Below, piece by piece: positions 36,380 through 45,412 of a stretch of 64,000 nucleotides of DNA (position 1 is its first letter; each line of letters opens with the position of its first letter). The stretch is from Novosphingobium nitrogenifigens DSM 19370. GTDB lineage: Bacteria; Pseudomonadota; Alphaproteobacteria; Sphingomonadales; Sphingomonadaceae. The stretch lies in contig NZ_GL876926.1 in NCBI RefSeq assembly GCF_000192575.1, positions 1,096,051 through 1,160,050 on the forward strand, written 5' to 3'. The notes under the pieces were generated by a model. It did not search any database. It was not told the DNA's origin and saw nothing but the letters and a program-made list of their open reading frames with translations. Position numbers and translations under genes: made by a program.

Positions 36380-38272
36380 TTATCCGGGCATCTGCCCGGT
36401 TTCCATCGCGGTTTCGTAAGCCTCGCTGGCTTCGAGCCAGAGCGCCTCGGTCTCTTCAAGAGCGGTCGAAGCCATGCCCCGACGGCGCGAGAGTTCGCCC
36501 ATGGTCAGCTTGGCAAGATCGCCCTTGGCGCTCGACGGTTCGAACATGGCCTGATCGAACGCGCTGATCTCGGCCTGAAGCCGGGCCATCTTGGCCTCGG
36601 CATCGGTCACTTTCTTCTTCAGCCCGCGCAATTGCTCGCGCAGTTGGGCACTGGCGCGCCGGTCGGCCTTGGCCCCGCCTTTCGCCTTGGCCGAGTTCTC
36701 GTCCTTGGGCTGATTCCGCCCCAGCACGAAATCGATGTAATCCTCGATCGCACCATCGAAAGGCCGCGCAGTGCCTTCATCGACAAGGACAAGCCGGTCG
36801 GCCGCCAGTTCCACCATGTGCCGGTCGTGGCTGATCAGGATGACCGTTCCGCTCCAGGTCGCGAGCGCCTGAACCAGCGCCTCGCGCGCATCGACGTCGA
36901 GGTGGTTGGTCGGTTCGTCGAGGATCAGCAGATGCGGCGCATCGCGCGTCACCAGGGCCAGCGCCAGACGCGCGCGTTCGCCCCCCGACAAAGTGCGGAT
37001 TTCGGCGGTGGCGCGTTCCCCGGAAAATCCGAAGCGGCCCAATTGCCCGCGTACAGCCTGCGGAGTGGCGCCCGGCATGGCGCGCGTCATGTGTTCGAGG
37101 GGGCTCGCATCGCCCGACAACTCTTCCACCTGATACTGCGTGAAATAGCCGATGCGCATCTTGGGGCTGGTGTTCATCGCCCCTTCCATCACCGGCAGTT
37201 GCGCGGCGAGCAAGCGCGCGAGCGTCGTCTTGCCGTTGCCGTTGCGACCGAGCAGCGCGAGCCGGTCATCGGGATCGATGCGCAAGTTCAGCCGCCGCAG
37301 CACCGGCTTGTCGCCATACCCGACCGCCGCCATGTCGAGTGTGATGAGCGGCGGACGCAATTCTTCCGGATCGGGGAAAGCAAAGCTCAGGCTGGGGTCT
37401 TCGCTGACAGCGGCAATCGGCTGCATTTTCGCCAGCATCTTGGCGCGCGATTGCGCCTGTCGGGCGGTCGAGGCACGCGCGCTGTTGCGGGCGACATATT
37501 CGGCAAGCTTTGCCCGTTGCGCTTCCTGCGCGGCGGCAAAGGCAGCGGCCTGTGCCGCGCGTTCGGCCCGCTGGCGCTCGAACGCGTCATAGCCGCCCGG
37601 ATAGAGCGTCAGCTTGCCACCCTGAAGATGCAGGATGTGATCGACCACATTGTTGAGGAGGTCACGTTCGTGGCTGATGACGATCAGCGTGGCCGGATAG
37701 GACTTGAGGAAGTTTTCCAGCCACAGTGTCGCTTCGAGGTCCAAGTGGTTCGACGGTTCGTCGAGCAGCAGGACGTCAGGCTGGGAAAACAGCAGCGAGG
37801 CCAATGCCACGCGCATTTTCCAGCCACCGGAAAAGGAATCGAGCGGCTGCCCCTGCATCGTTTCATCGAAACCGAGCCCGACCAGAATGCGCGCCGCCCG
37901 CGACGGCGCCGCATAAGCATCGATCGCGATCAGGCGCTCATGAATGTCACCGAGCCGGTGAGGATCGGTCTCGGTTTCGGCCTCCGCCATCAACCGGGTC
38001 CGTTCGACATCGGCGGCAAGCACCGTCTCGAACGGCGTCGCGCTACCGTTGGGCGCTTCCTGCGCGATATAGCCCAGACGACATCCACGCGGCATGTCCA
38101 CGCTGCCGGTATCGGGTTCGAGTTCGCCGATTATGGTCTTGACCAGCGTCGACTTGCCCGCGCCGTTGCGCCCGACCAGCCCGACCTTGCCGCGCGGGGG
38201 AATGGCCGCACTCGCGCCCGAGATGATGTCGCGCCCGCCAAGGCGCACGGTAAGATCCGAAATCGTCAGCAT
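36380..38272 (-). CDS. ABC-F family ATPase (Uup/YheS-type)
   Basis: Soluble duplicated-ATPase protein of 630 residues acting on ribosomes in the known members. The first ABC domain has LVGRNGAGKSTLVKTIIG, DSFSGGWKMRVALASLLFSQPDVLLLDEPSNHLD; the second has LLGRNGNGKTTLARLL, LSGGERARLALALVTRDAPHLLILDEPTNHLD. The linker between them (about 235-310, Ala/Gln-rich and basic) is the P-site motif region. The C terminus has a coiled-coil (QLREQLRGLKKKVTDAEAKMARLQAEI). There is no membrane segment. It lies upstream of the HMG-CoA lyase on the same strand but is probably an independent gene. Confidence 0.92.
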   Translation of the reverse strand: MLTISDLTVRLGGRDIISGASAAIPPRGKVGLVGRNGAGKSTLVKTIIGELEPDTGSVDMPRGCRLGYIAQEAPNGSATPFETVLAADVERTRLMAEAETETDPHRLGDIHERLIAIDAYAAPSRAARILVGLGFDETMQGQPLDSFSGGWKMRVALASLLFSQPDVLLLDEPSNHLDLEATLWLENFLKSYPATLIVISHERDLLNNVVDHILHLQGGKLTLYPGGYDAFERQRAERAAQAAAFAAAQEAQRAKLAEYVARNSARASTARQAQSRAKMLAKMQPIAAVSEDPSLSFAFPDPEELRPPLITLDMAAVGYGDKPVLRRLNLRIDPDDRLALLGRNGNGKTTLARLLAAQLPVMEGAMNTSPKMRIGYFTQYQVEELSGDASPLEHMTRAMPGATPQAVRGQLGRFGFSGERATAEIRTLSGGERARLALALVTRDAPHLLILDEPTNHLDVDAREALVQALATWSGTVILISHDRHMVELAADRLVLVDEGTARPFDGAIEDYIDFVLGRNQPKDENSAKAKGGAKADRRASAQLREQLRGLKKKVTDAEAKMARLQAEISAFDQAMFEPSSAKGDLAKLTMGELSRRRGMASTALEETEALWLEASEAYETAMETGQMPG

Positions 38273-38324
38273 GGGTGCCGCCTAGCAGGCGGACGAGCGA
38301 AACCCAATGCCTTGCACGCCCCTT

Positions 38325-39725
38325 TCAGCTTTCGGCCATCAGGCGCGAGAGGGATTTGCGCGCCGCATGGCGAACCGTATCTCCGCTCACACGCGCCAGA
38401 TGCCCTTCCCGCACGACCGCACGGCCTTCGACATAAAGATCGCGAACTCCGGCGGGCGGCGCCAGAACCAGGGCCGCGACAGGATCCCACGACCCGAGCG
38501 AAGCGATCGTTTCGACGTCCCAGATCGCGAAATCGGCGCGTTTCCCGACCGAAATTTGCCCACAATCGGGCCGCCCGAGGATTTCGGCGCCCCCGCGCGT
38601 GGCAAGATACAGCGCTGTGCGGGTATCCATCGCCTCGGCCCCGCCGACGACACGTTGCAACAGCATCGCCTGCCGCGCTTCATGGAGAATGTGTCCGGCA
38701 TCGCTCGATGCGGACCCGTCGACACCCAGCCCGACCCGAGCGCCACCGTCGAGCATCGCACGCACCGGCGCGACCCCCGAACCGAGACGGCAATTCGAAC
38801 AGGGGCAATGGGCAATGCCCGTGCCGGTCCGCGCGAACAAGGCGATTTCCGCCGCATCGAGCTGAACGCAATGGGCATGCCAGACATCGGTGCCGGTCCA
38901 CCCCAGCCGCTCGGCATATTCGCCCGGACGGCAACCGAAGCGTTCGAGGCTGTAGGCAACATCGTCACGGTCTTCGGCAAGGTGGGTGTGCAACATCACG
39001 CCCTTGTCCCGTGCCAGCAAGGCAGCATCGCGCATCAGCCCTTCACTGACCGAAAAGGGCGAACACGGCGCCACCCCGACCCGGACCATGGCGCCCGGAC
39101 GGGGATCGTGAAAACGGTCGATCACCCGGACGCAATCGGCAAGGATCGCCTCCTCGCGCTCGACCAGGCTATCGGGCGGCAATCCCCCTGCGCTTTCCCC
39201 GACCGACATCGCCCCGCGCGTCGGATGGAAACGCATGCCGACCGCCTCGGCCGCAGCGATCGTGTCTTCCAGCACGACGCCGTTGGGAAAGAGATAAAGA
39301 TGATCGGAGCTGAGCGTGCATCCCGACAGGGCAAGTTCCGCCAGCCCCAACTGGGTGGCGGCGAAGACGTCTTCGGGACGATAGCGCGCCCAGATCGGAT
39401 AGAGCCGCTTGAGCCAGCCGAACAGCGACACATCGGTCGCCCCCGGCAAGGCCCGAGTCAAAGTCTGGTACAAATGGTGATGCGTGTTGACGAGGCCGGG
39501 CGTCACCACGCAGCCGCGCGCATCGATCACCGATGCAGCCCCTTCACGCAGAGGCGACAGGTCCGCGCTCGTTCCGACCGCCGTCACTTCACCGGCGGAA
39601 AAAGCGAACGCGCCTTCGGCAATCTCGCGACGCGCATCGTCCATGGTGACCAGGACACGCACATTGACGACAAGCGTCAGAGGCGGGGCACCGGCTGGCT
39701 GGGCGCTCCCCTGCCGAACATTCAT
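38325..39725 (-). CDS. 8-Oxoguanine deaminase-like amidohydrolase
   Basis: Cytoplasmic zinc amidohydrolase of the TrzN/AtzA branch, 466 residues. GLVNTHHHLYQTLTRALPG carries the His-x-His pair, HTHLAEDRDDV and AHCVQLDAAE the further metal ligands, and GLGVDGSASSDAGHI the catalytic Asp. The CPCSNCRLGSGVAPV segment is typical of enzymes annotated as 8-oxoguanine deaminase, which convert 8-oxoguanine to urate. There is no signal peptide. ATG 39725 overlaps the NUP-family stop as ATGA, so it is coupled to that gene. The substrate is inferred from family and neighbours. Confidence 0.82.
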   Translation of the reverse strand: MNVRQGSAQPAGAPPLTLVVNVRVLVTMDDARREIAEGAFAFSAGEVTAVGTSADLSPLREGAASVIDARGCVVTPGLVNTHHHLYQTLTRALPGATDVSLFGWLKRLYPIWARYRPEDVFAATQLGLAELALSGCTLSSDHLYLFPNGVVLEDTIAAAEAVGMRFHPTRGAMSVGESAGGLPPDSLVEREEAILADCVRVIDRFHDPRPGAMVRVGVAPCSPFSVSEGLMRDAALLARDKGVMLHTHLAEDRDDVAYSLERFGCRPGEYAERLGWTGTDVWHAHCVQLDAAEIALFARTGTGIAHCPCSNCRLGSGVAPVRAMLDGGARVGLGVDGSASSDAGHILHEARQAMLLQRVVGGAEAMDTRTALYLATRGGAEILGRPDCGQISVGKRADFAIWDVETIASLGSWDPVAALVLAPPAGVRDLYVEGRAVVREGHLARVSGDTVRHAARKSLSRLMAES

Positions 39726-40819
39726 CGCGGAATTTCCTTTTCGGTATGGGGCCAATCGGCCAGCAGGCGGTCGATCACTACCGATCCGACGCGATAGAGA
39801 TTTTCGATTCCCACCCCGAGGCCCGAATAGCCGAGGTTTTCCTGCGCCAGACTGTGCGCGGCATCGGTTCCGGGCGGCGGCAGCGTGTAATTGCTGCCCG
39901 CGCGCAGGACCATGACGCGATCCCGGTCCGCTTTCCCGGCATGGGTCAGATAGTCCAGCGCCTGCATGGTGCCGCTTTCCTCCATGGCCGAGGTCACGAA
40001 TTCACCCTTGCCCCCGGTCCACCGGCGCACCCAGTCGTTGGCCCAACGGTTCATCAAGCTGCCGTGCCAGAACCGCATCGCTGACAGATTATCGCCTTCG
40101 AGCACGAACGGCGGGCGCTGCGCCGCCGGGAAACCGACGTAACGGGCCCGCACGGCGGCAACAGCGGCATTGTCGTCGAGCACGACATTGCGGGTCAGCC
40201 GGAACGCCCAGTCGGCAAGAGCGGGATTGAGCGCAAAGACCTCGCCATGGTCGGGCGTACGCGACGTGCCATCAAGCGGCCCCTTGCTGTCGAGGGGAAA
40301 GAGCCCGTCGGGCCAGTCGGAGGGAATTTCGCGCGCGTCGATTTCGTGCGCCAGATCGCCGTCGACCGCATAGCGCGCCCATGCGGCAGAACCGATCGAG
40401 GCGTTTTGGGGATCGATCCCGGCAATCCCGGCCACCAGCCAATAGGCATGGCGAAGATCAAAGCGGGGATCGAGCCCCAAAGCCATGATCGCCGCCGACG
40501 ACCGGATCGATCCGACGCCGGTAACAATGCCGAGTATCCCGCTGTCGGGATTATAGAAAAGGTCGTGATAACCTTGCGGGAAAGGAATGCGGGTGTCGAG
40601 GTGGCGTCGTTCCTTCCACGTCTGGAACTCGCCTGCGGTATCACCGCTGTCCTTGCCGATCTCGAACATGGTGACGATTACGACCCGCACAGGCAGTGGG
40701 TGTGAACACGGCCCGGCGGGTGCGCAATCGTCCGCCTGCGCTGCAAGGGATAGTGCCGCAAAGACGAGGGAGAGCGAAGCGGCAGCAGCGACAAGTGCGG
40801 AGCGAGAGAAGAATACCAT
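39722..40819 (-). CDS. Exported NUP-family (purine nucleoside permease/phosphorylase-like) protein
   Basis: A 365-residue protein of the NUP family, related to nucleoside phosphorylases. It begins with a signal peptide (MVFFSRSALVAAAASLSLVFAALSLAAQA). The mature part has VVIVTMFEIGKDSGDTAGEFQTW, FYNPDSGILGIVTGVGSIRSS, YWLVAGIAGIDPQNASIGS and TSAMEESGTMQAL, covering the purine/ribose binding positions of the phosphorylase fold. There is no membrane helix beyond the signal, so an exported nucleoside-cleaving enzyme is more likely than a permease in this genome. The longer in-frame start at 41251 would overlap the LysR gene and is rejected. The leader contains a strong hairpin. Confidence 0.8.
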   Translation of the reverse strand: MVFFSRSALVAAAASLSLVFAALSLAAQADDCAPAGPCSHPLPVRVVIVTMFEIGKDSGDTAGEFQTWKERRHLDTRIPFPQGYHDLFYNPDSGILGIVTGVGSIRSSAAIMALGLDPRFDLRHAYWLVAGIAGIDPQNASIGSAAWARYAVDGDLAHEIDAREIPSDWPDGLFPLDSKGPLDGTSRTPDHGEVFALNPALADWAFRLTRNVVLDDNAAVAAVRARYVGFPAAQRPPFVLEGDNLSAMRFWHGSLMNRWANDWVRRWTGGKGEFVTSAMEESGTMQALDYLTHAGKADRDRVMVLRAGSNYTLPPPGTDAAHSLAQENLGYSGLGVGIENLYRVGSVVIDRLLADWPHTEKEIPR

Positions 40820-40840
40820 TATATCCGGTCGATAGACAGA

Positions 40841-40883
40841 TTTCCGGTGGGACGGGAGAGGGGATAAACCGCCCCGCCGGAAA
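40841..40883 (-). promoter_or_regulatory. Strong 15-bp hairpin in the leader of the NUP-family gene
   Basis: TTTCCGGTGGGACGG (40841-40855) and CCGCCCCGCCGGAAA (40869-40883) form a 15-bp stem with one wobble and one mismatch and a 13-base loop. It lies 22 bases upstream of the NUP-family ATG, in the divergent gap shared with the LysR gene. It may be an RNA element or a DNA operator. No T-run follows it on the minus strand. Confidence 0.5.
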
Positions 40884-41009
40884 GCCGGGATCACGAAAAT
40901 CTGCTGAAGCCCCCTTCTGCCAATTTCCTGTTTACCGAAGCTAAGGGGTTGACGCAGAGCGAGCAAACGCAATGAACTATACAGTCCGTTCGAAAAATGT
41001 GAGCAGTCG

Positions 41010-41933
41010 ATGCCGGCGTTTTCCCGTTTCCTGAGGTACTTTATTGCCGTCGGCCGCCACGGTTCGATCCGGCGCGCCGCCGACGAACTCAATGTCTCGG
41101 CCTCCGCGATCGACCGCCAGATCCTGAACGTCGAAGCCGATCTCGGAATGCCGCTGTTCGAACGCCTGCCGACGGGCCTGCGGCTGACGGCGGCGGGTGA
41201 AGTGCTGATGGCGGCCGGGGGGCGCTGGCAAAAGAACCTTGCCGATGTCATGGCCCAGATTGAGGACTTGCGTGGGTTGAAACGCGGTCATGTCGAGATC
41301 GCGGTCATCGATGCGCTGGCCAAGGGACAGATCCCGGCCGTCATCCACGCGATCCAGACACGCTATCCCGGGATCACTGTCGGCTTGCGCGTGCAAGGCA
41401 ACGATACCGTCCGCCGTCTCGTCGCCGATGGCGAAGTTGATCTCGGCATCATGTTCGAGCCGCAGTCGTTCCGCGACCTGACCGTGCGGTCCTTCGTCGA
41501 TGTCGTGCTGGGTTTCGTGACGCCGCCCGGGCATTCGATCGGCCGCATGAGTGAAGCGCGCTTTTCCGTCTGCGCCGGTTCGCCGGTGGTCGTCCCCAGC
41601 CGCCCGCTTGCGGTCAGTCAGCAGATCGAGATTCTCGAAGGCGCCTGCGGCATCACACTCGACCGCAAGGCCACGTCGGACAATATCCAGATGATCGCTT
41701 CGCTGGTGCAGCAGGGGATCGGCGTCGGCGTGCTGACGTCTCTCGACGTTGCCAGCGAAGTCCAGCAGGGACTTTTGCAATTCACCCGGATTACCGATTC
41801 CGTGCTGCGCCCGATGACGCTGGCGTTGTGCACGGCATCGGCCCGCACCCCGTCCTATGCCGCAGCAATCGTGCTCGGCGAACTGGAAGCGGGGTTTCCC
41901 GCACTGGGCTTCCCCGCTTCGCTGGAAAATTAA
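41010..41933 (+). CDS. LysR-family transcriptional regulator of the purine locus
   Basis: A 307-residue LysR-type regulator. The helix-turn-helix is at about 5-65 (FLRYFIAVGRHGSIRRAADELNVSASAIDRQI), followed by PLFERLPTGLRLTAAGE and the effector-binding domain (HVEIAVIDALAKGQIPAVI ... VGLRVQGNDTVRRLV). It is divergent from the NUP/8-oxoguanine-deaminase operon across 190 bases. It converges on the nucleoside hydrolase gene with overlapping stops (TTAA at 41930-41933). The position makes it the likely regulator of the purine genes, possibly with a purine as coinducer; this is inference from context only. Confidence 0.9.
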   Translation: MPAFSRFLRYFIAVGRHGSIRRAADELNVSASAIDRQILNVEADLGMPLFERLPTGLRLTAAGEVLMAAGGRWQKNLADVMAQIEDLRGLKRGHVEIAVIDALAKGQIPAVIHAIQTRYPGITVGLRVQGNDTVRRLVADGEVDLGIMFEPQSFRDLTVRSFVDVVLGFVTPPGHSIGRMSEARFSVCAGSPVVVPSRPLAVSQQIEILEGACGITLDRKATSDNIQMIASLVQQGIGVGVLTSLDVASEVQQGLLQFTRITDSVLRPMTLALCTASARTPSYAAAIVLGELEAGFPALGFPASLEN

Positions 41934-43075
41934 GGTTTCCGGCTGCGTGCCATCAGGCGTTCGATCAGGGCTTCCATCCGGGGCACATCGACCGTTTCGA
42001 TGACATCGGCAGGCTGTTCGCCCAAGCCAGGCTGATAATGCTCGCGCCAGGACAGCGTGTCGCCATAACTCGGCCCGAACTGAGTCTCGTAATCGACGTA
42101 AAGCCGCTCGTGCTGCTTGACCAATGTGGGGTCGAGGAAAACCGCGGCGGCGATTTCGTCCCACATCGGAAAGCCGGTCGGCAGGCTGCGGATCAGCCGG
42201 GCAAGATCCGGGCTCGCGACCTTTGCCAGCCGCTCGATGAGTTCGGGCGTCTGCTGCGTGGCGGTCGAGGGGTCGGCCGGAACGACGGTGATATGGCGCC
42301 ACGGCGCGCGAGAGACGATGCTCGCCGCCTCGGGATCGAAGCGGATGTTGAATTCACGACGCGGGGAATTGGTGAATTCGCGCGCGAAATCAGCGGCCGA
42401 GCGATTGTCGAGCACTTGCCGGGGGTTAAAGCTGCCGCCCATGTAGACCAGCTCTTTCGCCAGTGAGGCAAACTGCGGGTCGAGCCGTTGGGCGAGCGCC
42501 AGATTGGTCATCGGACCACAGGCGACGATCGTCACTTCGCCCGGATACTTGTGCACCATGCGGATGAGGAAATTGGCCGCCAGTTCCCCGGTCGGCTTGT
42601 GCGCGGGATCGCCCCAGGCCAGCGTGACCGGATCGTTGGGGCCGTAATAGGGCGGCGTCGCCTGCTGGGTCGGCTCGACCCAGTTCTTCATCCACGCGCC
42701 TTTCCATGTCAGCTTACCGTAAAGCGCTTCCCAGCGTTCGGTCTGCGCCTCGGTATTGACGAGCGGGAACGTCGCGCCCGCACTGACCGGAATGTCCGAC
42801 CGTCCCGCAAGTTCGAGCCCGCGCAGATCCATGGCGGTCACGCGATTGGCCCAGAGATCGCCCGAAACGCTGGTCAGGCCGAGCACGTCGACATCCCCGG
42901 ATTCGACCAGCATCGCCTGCATCAGGGCAAAGCCGTCGTCGTCGATGATGACCTTGCGCTTGGCCGCTGCGGCATGGGTTGCGGTAGCGTGCCCCGTTTC
43001 TGCATGGGCCGTCGTGCCGAGCAACAGTCCGACGGTCAGCGCGGCAACGGAAAACAGGCGGTCAATGCGTGGCAA
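41930..43075 (-). CDS. Exported nucleoside hydrolase
   Basis: N-ribohydrolase family protein of 381 residues splitting nucleosides into ribose and base. TTG 43075 with GGAGG six bases upstream gives a compact signal peptide (LPRIDRLFSVAALTVGLLLG, cleavage after AHA). The family features IVACGPMTNLALAQRL, YMGGSF, REFNIRFDPEAAS (ribose-binding Glu/Asn) and PMWDEIAAAV (C-terminal metal Asp) are present. The N-terminal DTDPGxDD metal motif is shortened to IDDDGFALMQ, so the second aspartate pair is not obvious. It overlaps the adenine deaminase gene by 14 bases. An ATG at 43114 is a possible longer start but lacks a ribosome site. Confidence 0.83.
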   Translation of the reverse strand: MPRIDRLFSVAALTVGLLLGTTAHAETGHATATHAAAAKRKVIIDDDGFALMQAMLVESGDVDVLGLTSVSGDLWANRVTAMDLRGLELAGRSDIPVSAGATFPLVNTEAQTERWEALYGKLTWKGAWMKNWVEPTQQATPPYYGPNDPVTLAWGDPAHKPTGELAANFLIRMVHKYPGEVTIVACGPMTNLALAQRLDPQFASLAKELVYMGGSFNPRQVLDNRSAADFAREFTNSPRREFNIRFDPEAASIVSRAPWRHITVVPADPSTATQQTPELIERLAKVASPDLARLIRSLPTGFPMWDEIAAAVFLDPTLVKQHERLYVDYETQFGPSYGDTLSWREHYQPGLGEQPADVIETVDVPRMEALIERLMARSRKP

Positions 43076-44078
43076 CGAAAGCCTCCAGTCGATCGAGATG
43101 GGCCGCAACCGCATCGGCCGGAAGGAACGATCCGGTCAGGCTGTTGCGCGCCAATTGGGCAAGGTCCGCGCGCGAAAGCCCGCGTGCGCGGGCAATCGCA
43201 CGATAATTGTCCGCGACATAGCCGCCGAAATACGCAGGATCGTCGGAATTGACCGTGGCATGCAGGCCGAGCGCGAGCATCCGGTCGATCGGATGATGAT
43301 CCAGCGTATCGACGACACAGAGCTTCAGGTTGGAAAGCGGGCAGACGGTCAGCGTCATCCCTTCCCCGACCAGCCGCTCGACGAGATCCGCGTCTTCCAG
43401 TGCGCGGTTGCCGTGGTCGATGCGATCGACATGAAGGACATCGAGCGCCGCATGGACATAGGCGGGCGGGCCTTCCTCTCCGGCATGGGCGACGCGCTTC
43501 AACCCCTTGGCGGCGGCAGCGGCAAAGACCCGAGCGAACTTTTCGGGTGGATGGCCAACTTCGGAGGAATCAAGGCCCACGGCCGCGATCCGGTCGAGCC
43601 AGGATTCGGCCTCGGCGAGCGTCGCGAAAGCCTCTTCCTCGGAGAGATGGCGCAGGAAACTCATGATGAGGGCACTGGTGATGCCATGCCGTTCCTGTGC
43701 CTCGGCCATCGCCGAAAGCAGCCCTTCGATGACGAAAGCAAACGGCACGCCACGCGCGGTATGGGTCTGCGGATCGAACATGATTTCGGCATGGACGACG
43801 CCATCGGCAACCGCCCGGTCGAAATAGGCCATGGCAAGATCGTGGAAATCCTGCCGGGTCAACAGCACCGCCGCCCCGGCGTAATAGATGTCGAGGAAAT
43901 CCTGAAGATTGGAAAAGGCATAGGCCGCACGCACGGCCTCGACATCGGCATAAGGCAGCGACAGGCCATTGCGCCCGGCCAGCGCGAACATCAGTTCGGG
44001 TTCAAGACTGCCTTCGATATGCAGATGAAGTTCGGCCTTGGGCAGGCCGGTGATGAAGGCATCCAGGTCAACGCCCAT
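43062..44078 (-). CDS. Adenine deaminase (adenosine-deaminase family, Aah1-type)
   Basis: Cytoplasmic zinc hydrolase of 338 residues. Motifs in order: PKAELHLHIEGSLEPE (His-x-His metal pair), SFLRHLSEEEAF, GLDSSEVGHPPEKF, VAHAGEEGP (metal His and catalytic Glu), HVDRIDHGNRA, CPLSNLKL and TVNSDDPAYFGGY (catalytic Asp). The GLDSSE-GHPP and SDDPAYFGGY forms are those of the adenine deaminases of this family rather than adenosine deaminase, so adenine to hypoxanthine is the likely reaction. It starts 3 bases after the guanine deaminase stop and is clearly cotranscribed. Confidence 0.87.
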   Translation of the reverse strand: MGVDLDAFITGLPKAELHLHIEGSLEPELMFALAGRNGLSLPYADVEAVRAAYAFSNLQDFLDIYYAGAAVLLTRQDFHDLAMAYFDRAVADGVVHAEIMFDPQTHTARGVPFAFVIEGLLSAMAEAQERHGITSALIMSFLRHLSEEEAFATLAEAESWLDRIAAVGLDSSEVGHPPEKFARVFAAAAAKGLKRVAHAGEEGPPAYVHAALDVLHVDRIDHGNRALEDADLVERLVGEGMTLTVCPLSNLKLCVVDTLDHHPIDRMLALGLHATVNSDDPAYFGGYVADNYRAIARARGLSRADLAQLARNSLTGSFLPADAVAAHLDRLEAFVATH

Positions 44079-44081
44079 GCG

Positions 44082-45395
44082 TCATGCTCCCCCAAAGAAT
44101 TCGAACCGCGCACTGTCGCGATCCCACGCGCGGCGTCCCATGACATAAGTCCGTGACACCGCCCGGTCGTCGCCCAGCACCTGCAGCGCGAAAAGGCGTT
44201 CGGCAAGAGGCGCCCCCGCCGTGCGCCGCGCGAGCAGGGACGTTGCCCCGGAATCGAGAACGACGAAATCGGCTTCCTGACCGATCGCCAGCGCCCCGAC
44301 CTTGTCCCCGACATGCAGGAGTTCTGCCCCGCCTGCGGTTGCCAGCCACAAGGCGCGGAAAGGATCGAGCCGATAACCACCCGCAAGTCCCGCCTGATAG
44401 GCAAGGCCGGAGGTATGAAGCACCGAGAACGACGTTCCAGCGCCAATGTCGCTCCCCAGCCCCAACCGCACGCCATGGGCCCCGGCGCGCGCAAAATCGA
44501 AGAACCCCGATCCCAGGAACAGATTGGACGACGGGCAAACCGCGATGCCTGCGCCGGTCTCGGCAAGGCGCGCGCATTCACGGTCGGACAAGTGGATGCC
44601 GTGCGCAAAGACCGATCGGGCGCCGACCAGGCCGAAACGGTCGTAAGCATCGAGATAATCGCTCGCCTCGGGAAAGCGCGCCGCGACTTCGGCGCATTCG
44701 CGAACGTTTTCGGAAAGATGCGTGTGCAGCAGCACATCGGGGTGCCGTGCGAGCAAGTCGCCCGCAACCGCCAGTTGCTCGTCCGAAGACGTCAGCGCGA
44801 ACCGGGGCGTGACTGCATAGCCAAGCCGCCCTCGCCCGCGCCACGCCCGGATCAGGGCCTCGCTTTCCTCGCGTGCGGCCTGCGCCGTGTCGCAAAGGTC
44901 CGGCGGGCCGAGATCCATCAGCACCTTGCCCGCATGGATGCGCATGTTGCGGGCAAGGGCCGCTTCGAAGAGGGCATCGACCGAATGGGCATGAACCGTC
45001 GCAAAGACCAGCGCACTGGTCGTGCCGTGGCGGAGCAATTCGTCGAGAAAGGGCCCGGCCACCGCATGGGCATGGCCCGGATCGGCAAAAGCAGCCTCGG
45101 CCGGAAAGATGTGGCGTTCGAGCCAGTCGAGCAGTTGTTCGCCATGGGCCGCGATGCGGTCCATCTGCGGATAATGGACATGGGCATCGATGAAACCGGG
45201 GACGATCAGCCCCTCGATCCGCTCGACCGGCACCCCGGCGTAACGTTCGGCAAGATCGGCATGATCGCCCCGGTCGACGATGATCCCGTCCTCGACCACC
45301 AGCAGGCCGTCGGCATGATGGAGGGCAGCCTCCGGATCAAGCGCGGGATCGCGCGCGACCGAGAGGATTTCCCCGCGAAAAACTTGAATCGTCAC
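44082..45395 (-). CDS. guaD: Guanine deaminase
   Basis: Zinc amidohydrolase converting guanine to xanthine, 437 residues. GFIDAHVHYPQMDRIAAHGEQLLDWLERH is the typical guanine-deaminase start of the catalytic domain; HTHLSENVRE, FAHGIHLSD, AVCPSSNLFLGSGFFDF and LGSDIGAGTSFSVL supply further metal and substrate residues. I chose GTG 45395 (VTIQVFRGEIL, about where guanine deaminases begin), 17 bases after the nucleosidase gene. The frame is open much further upstream but that part shadows the neighbour. There is no signal peptide. Confidence 0.9.
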   Translation of the reverse strand: MTIQVFRGEILSVARDPALDPEAALHHADGLLVVEDGIIVDRGDHADLAERYAGVPVERIEGLIVPGFIDAHVHYPQMDRIAAHGEQLLDWLERHIFPAEAAFADPGHAHAVAGPFLDELLRHGTTSALVFATVHAHSVDALFEAALARNMRIHAGKVLMDLGPPDLCDTAQAAREESEALIRAWRGRGRLGYAVTPRFALTSSDEQLAVAGDLLARHPDVLLHTHLSENVRECAEVAARFPEASDYLDAYDRFGLVGARSVFAHGIHLSDRECARLAETGAGIAVCPSSNLFLGSGFFDFARAGAHGVRLGLGSDIGAGTSFSVLHTSGLAYQAGLAGGYRLDPFRALWLATAGGAELLHVGDKVGALAIGQEADFVVLDSGATSLLARRTAGAPLAERLFALQVLGDDRAVSRTYVMGRRAWDRDSARFEFFGGA

Positions 45396-45412
45396 GTATG
45401 AAATATCCGTTT

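Noticed and set aside
36071..39049. A 992-codon plus-strand frame over ABC-F and lyase genes
   Set aside because: Overlaps three confident minus-strand genes and shows no family features.
39722..41251. NUP-family start at 41251
   Set aside because: It would overlap the LysR gene on the opposite strand and its extra 144 residues have no protein features, while ATG 40819 gives a clear signal peptide.
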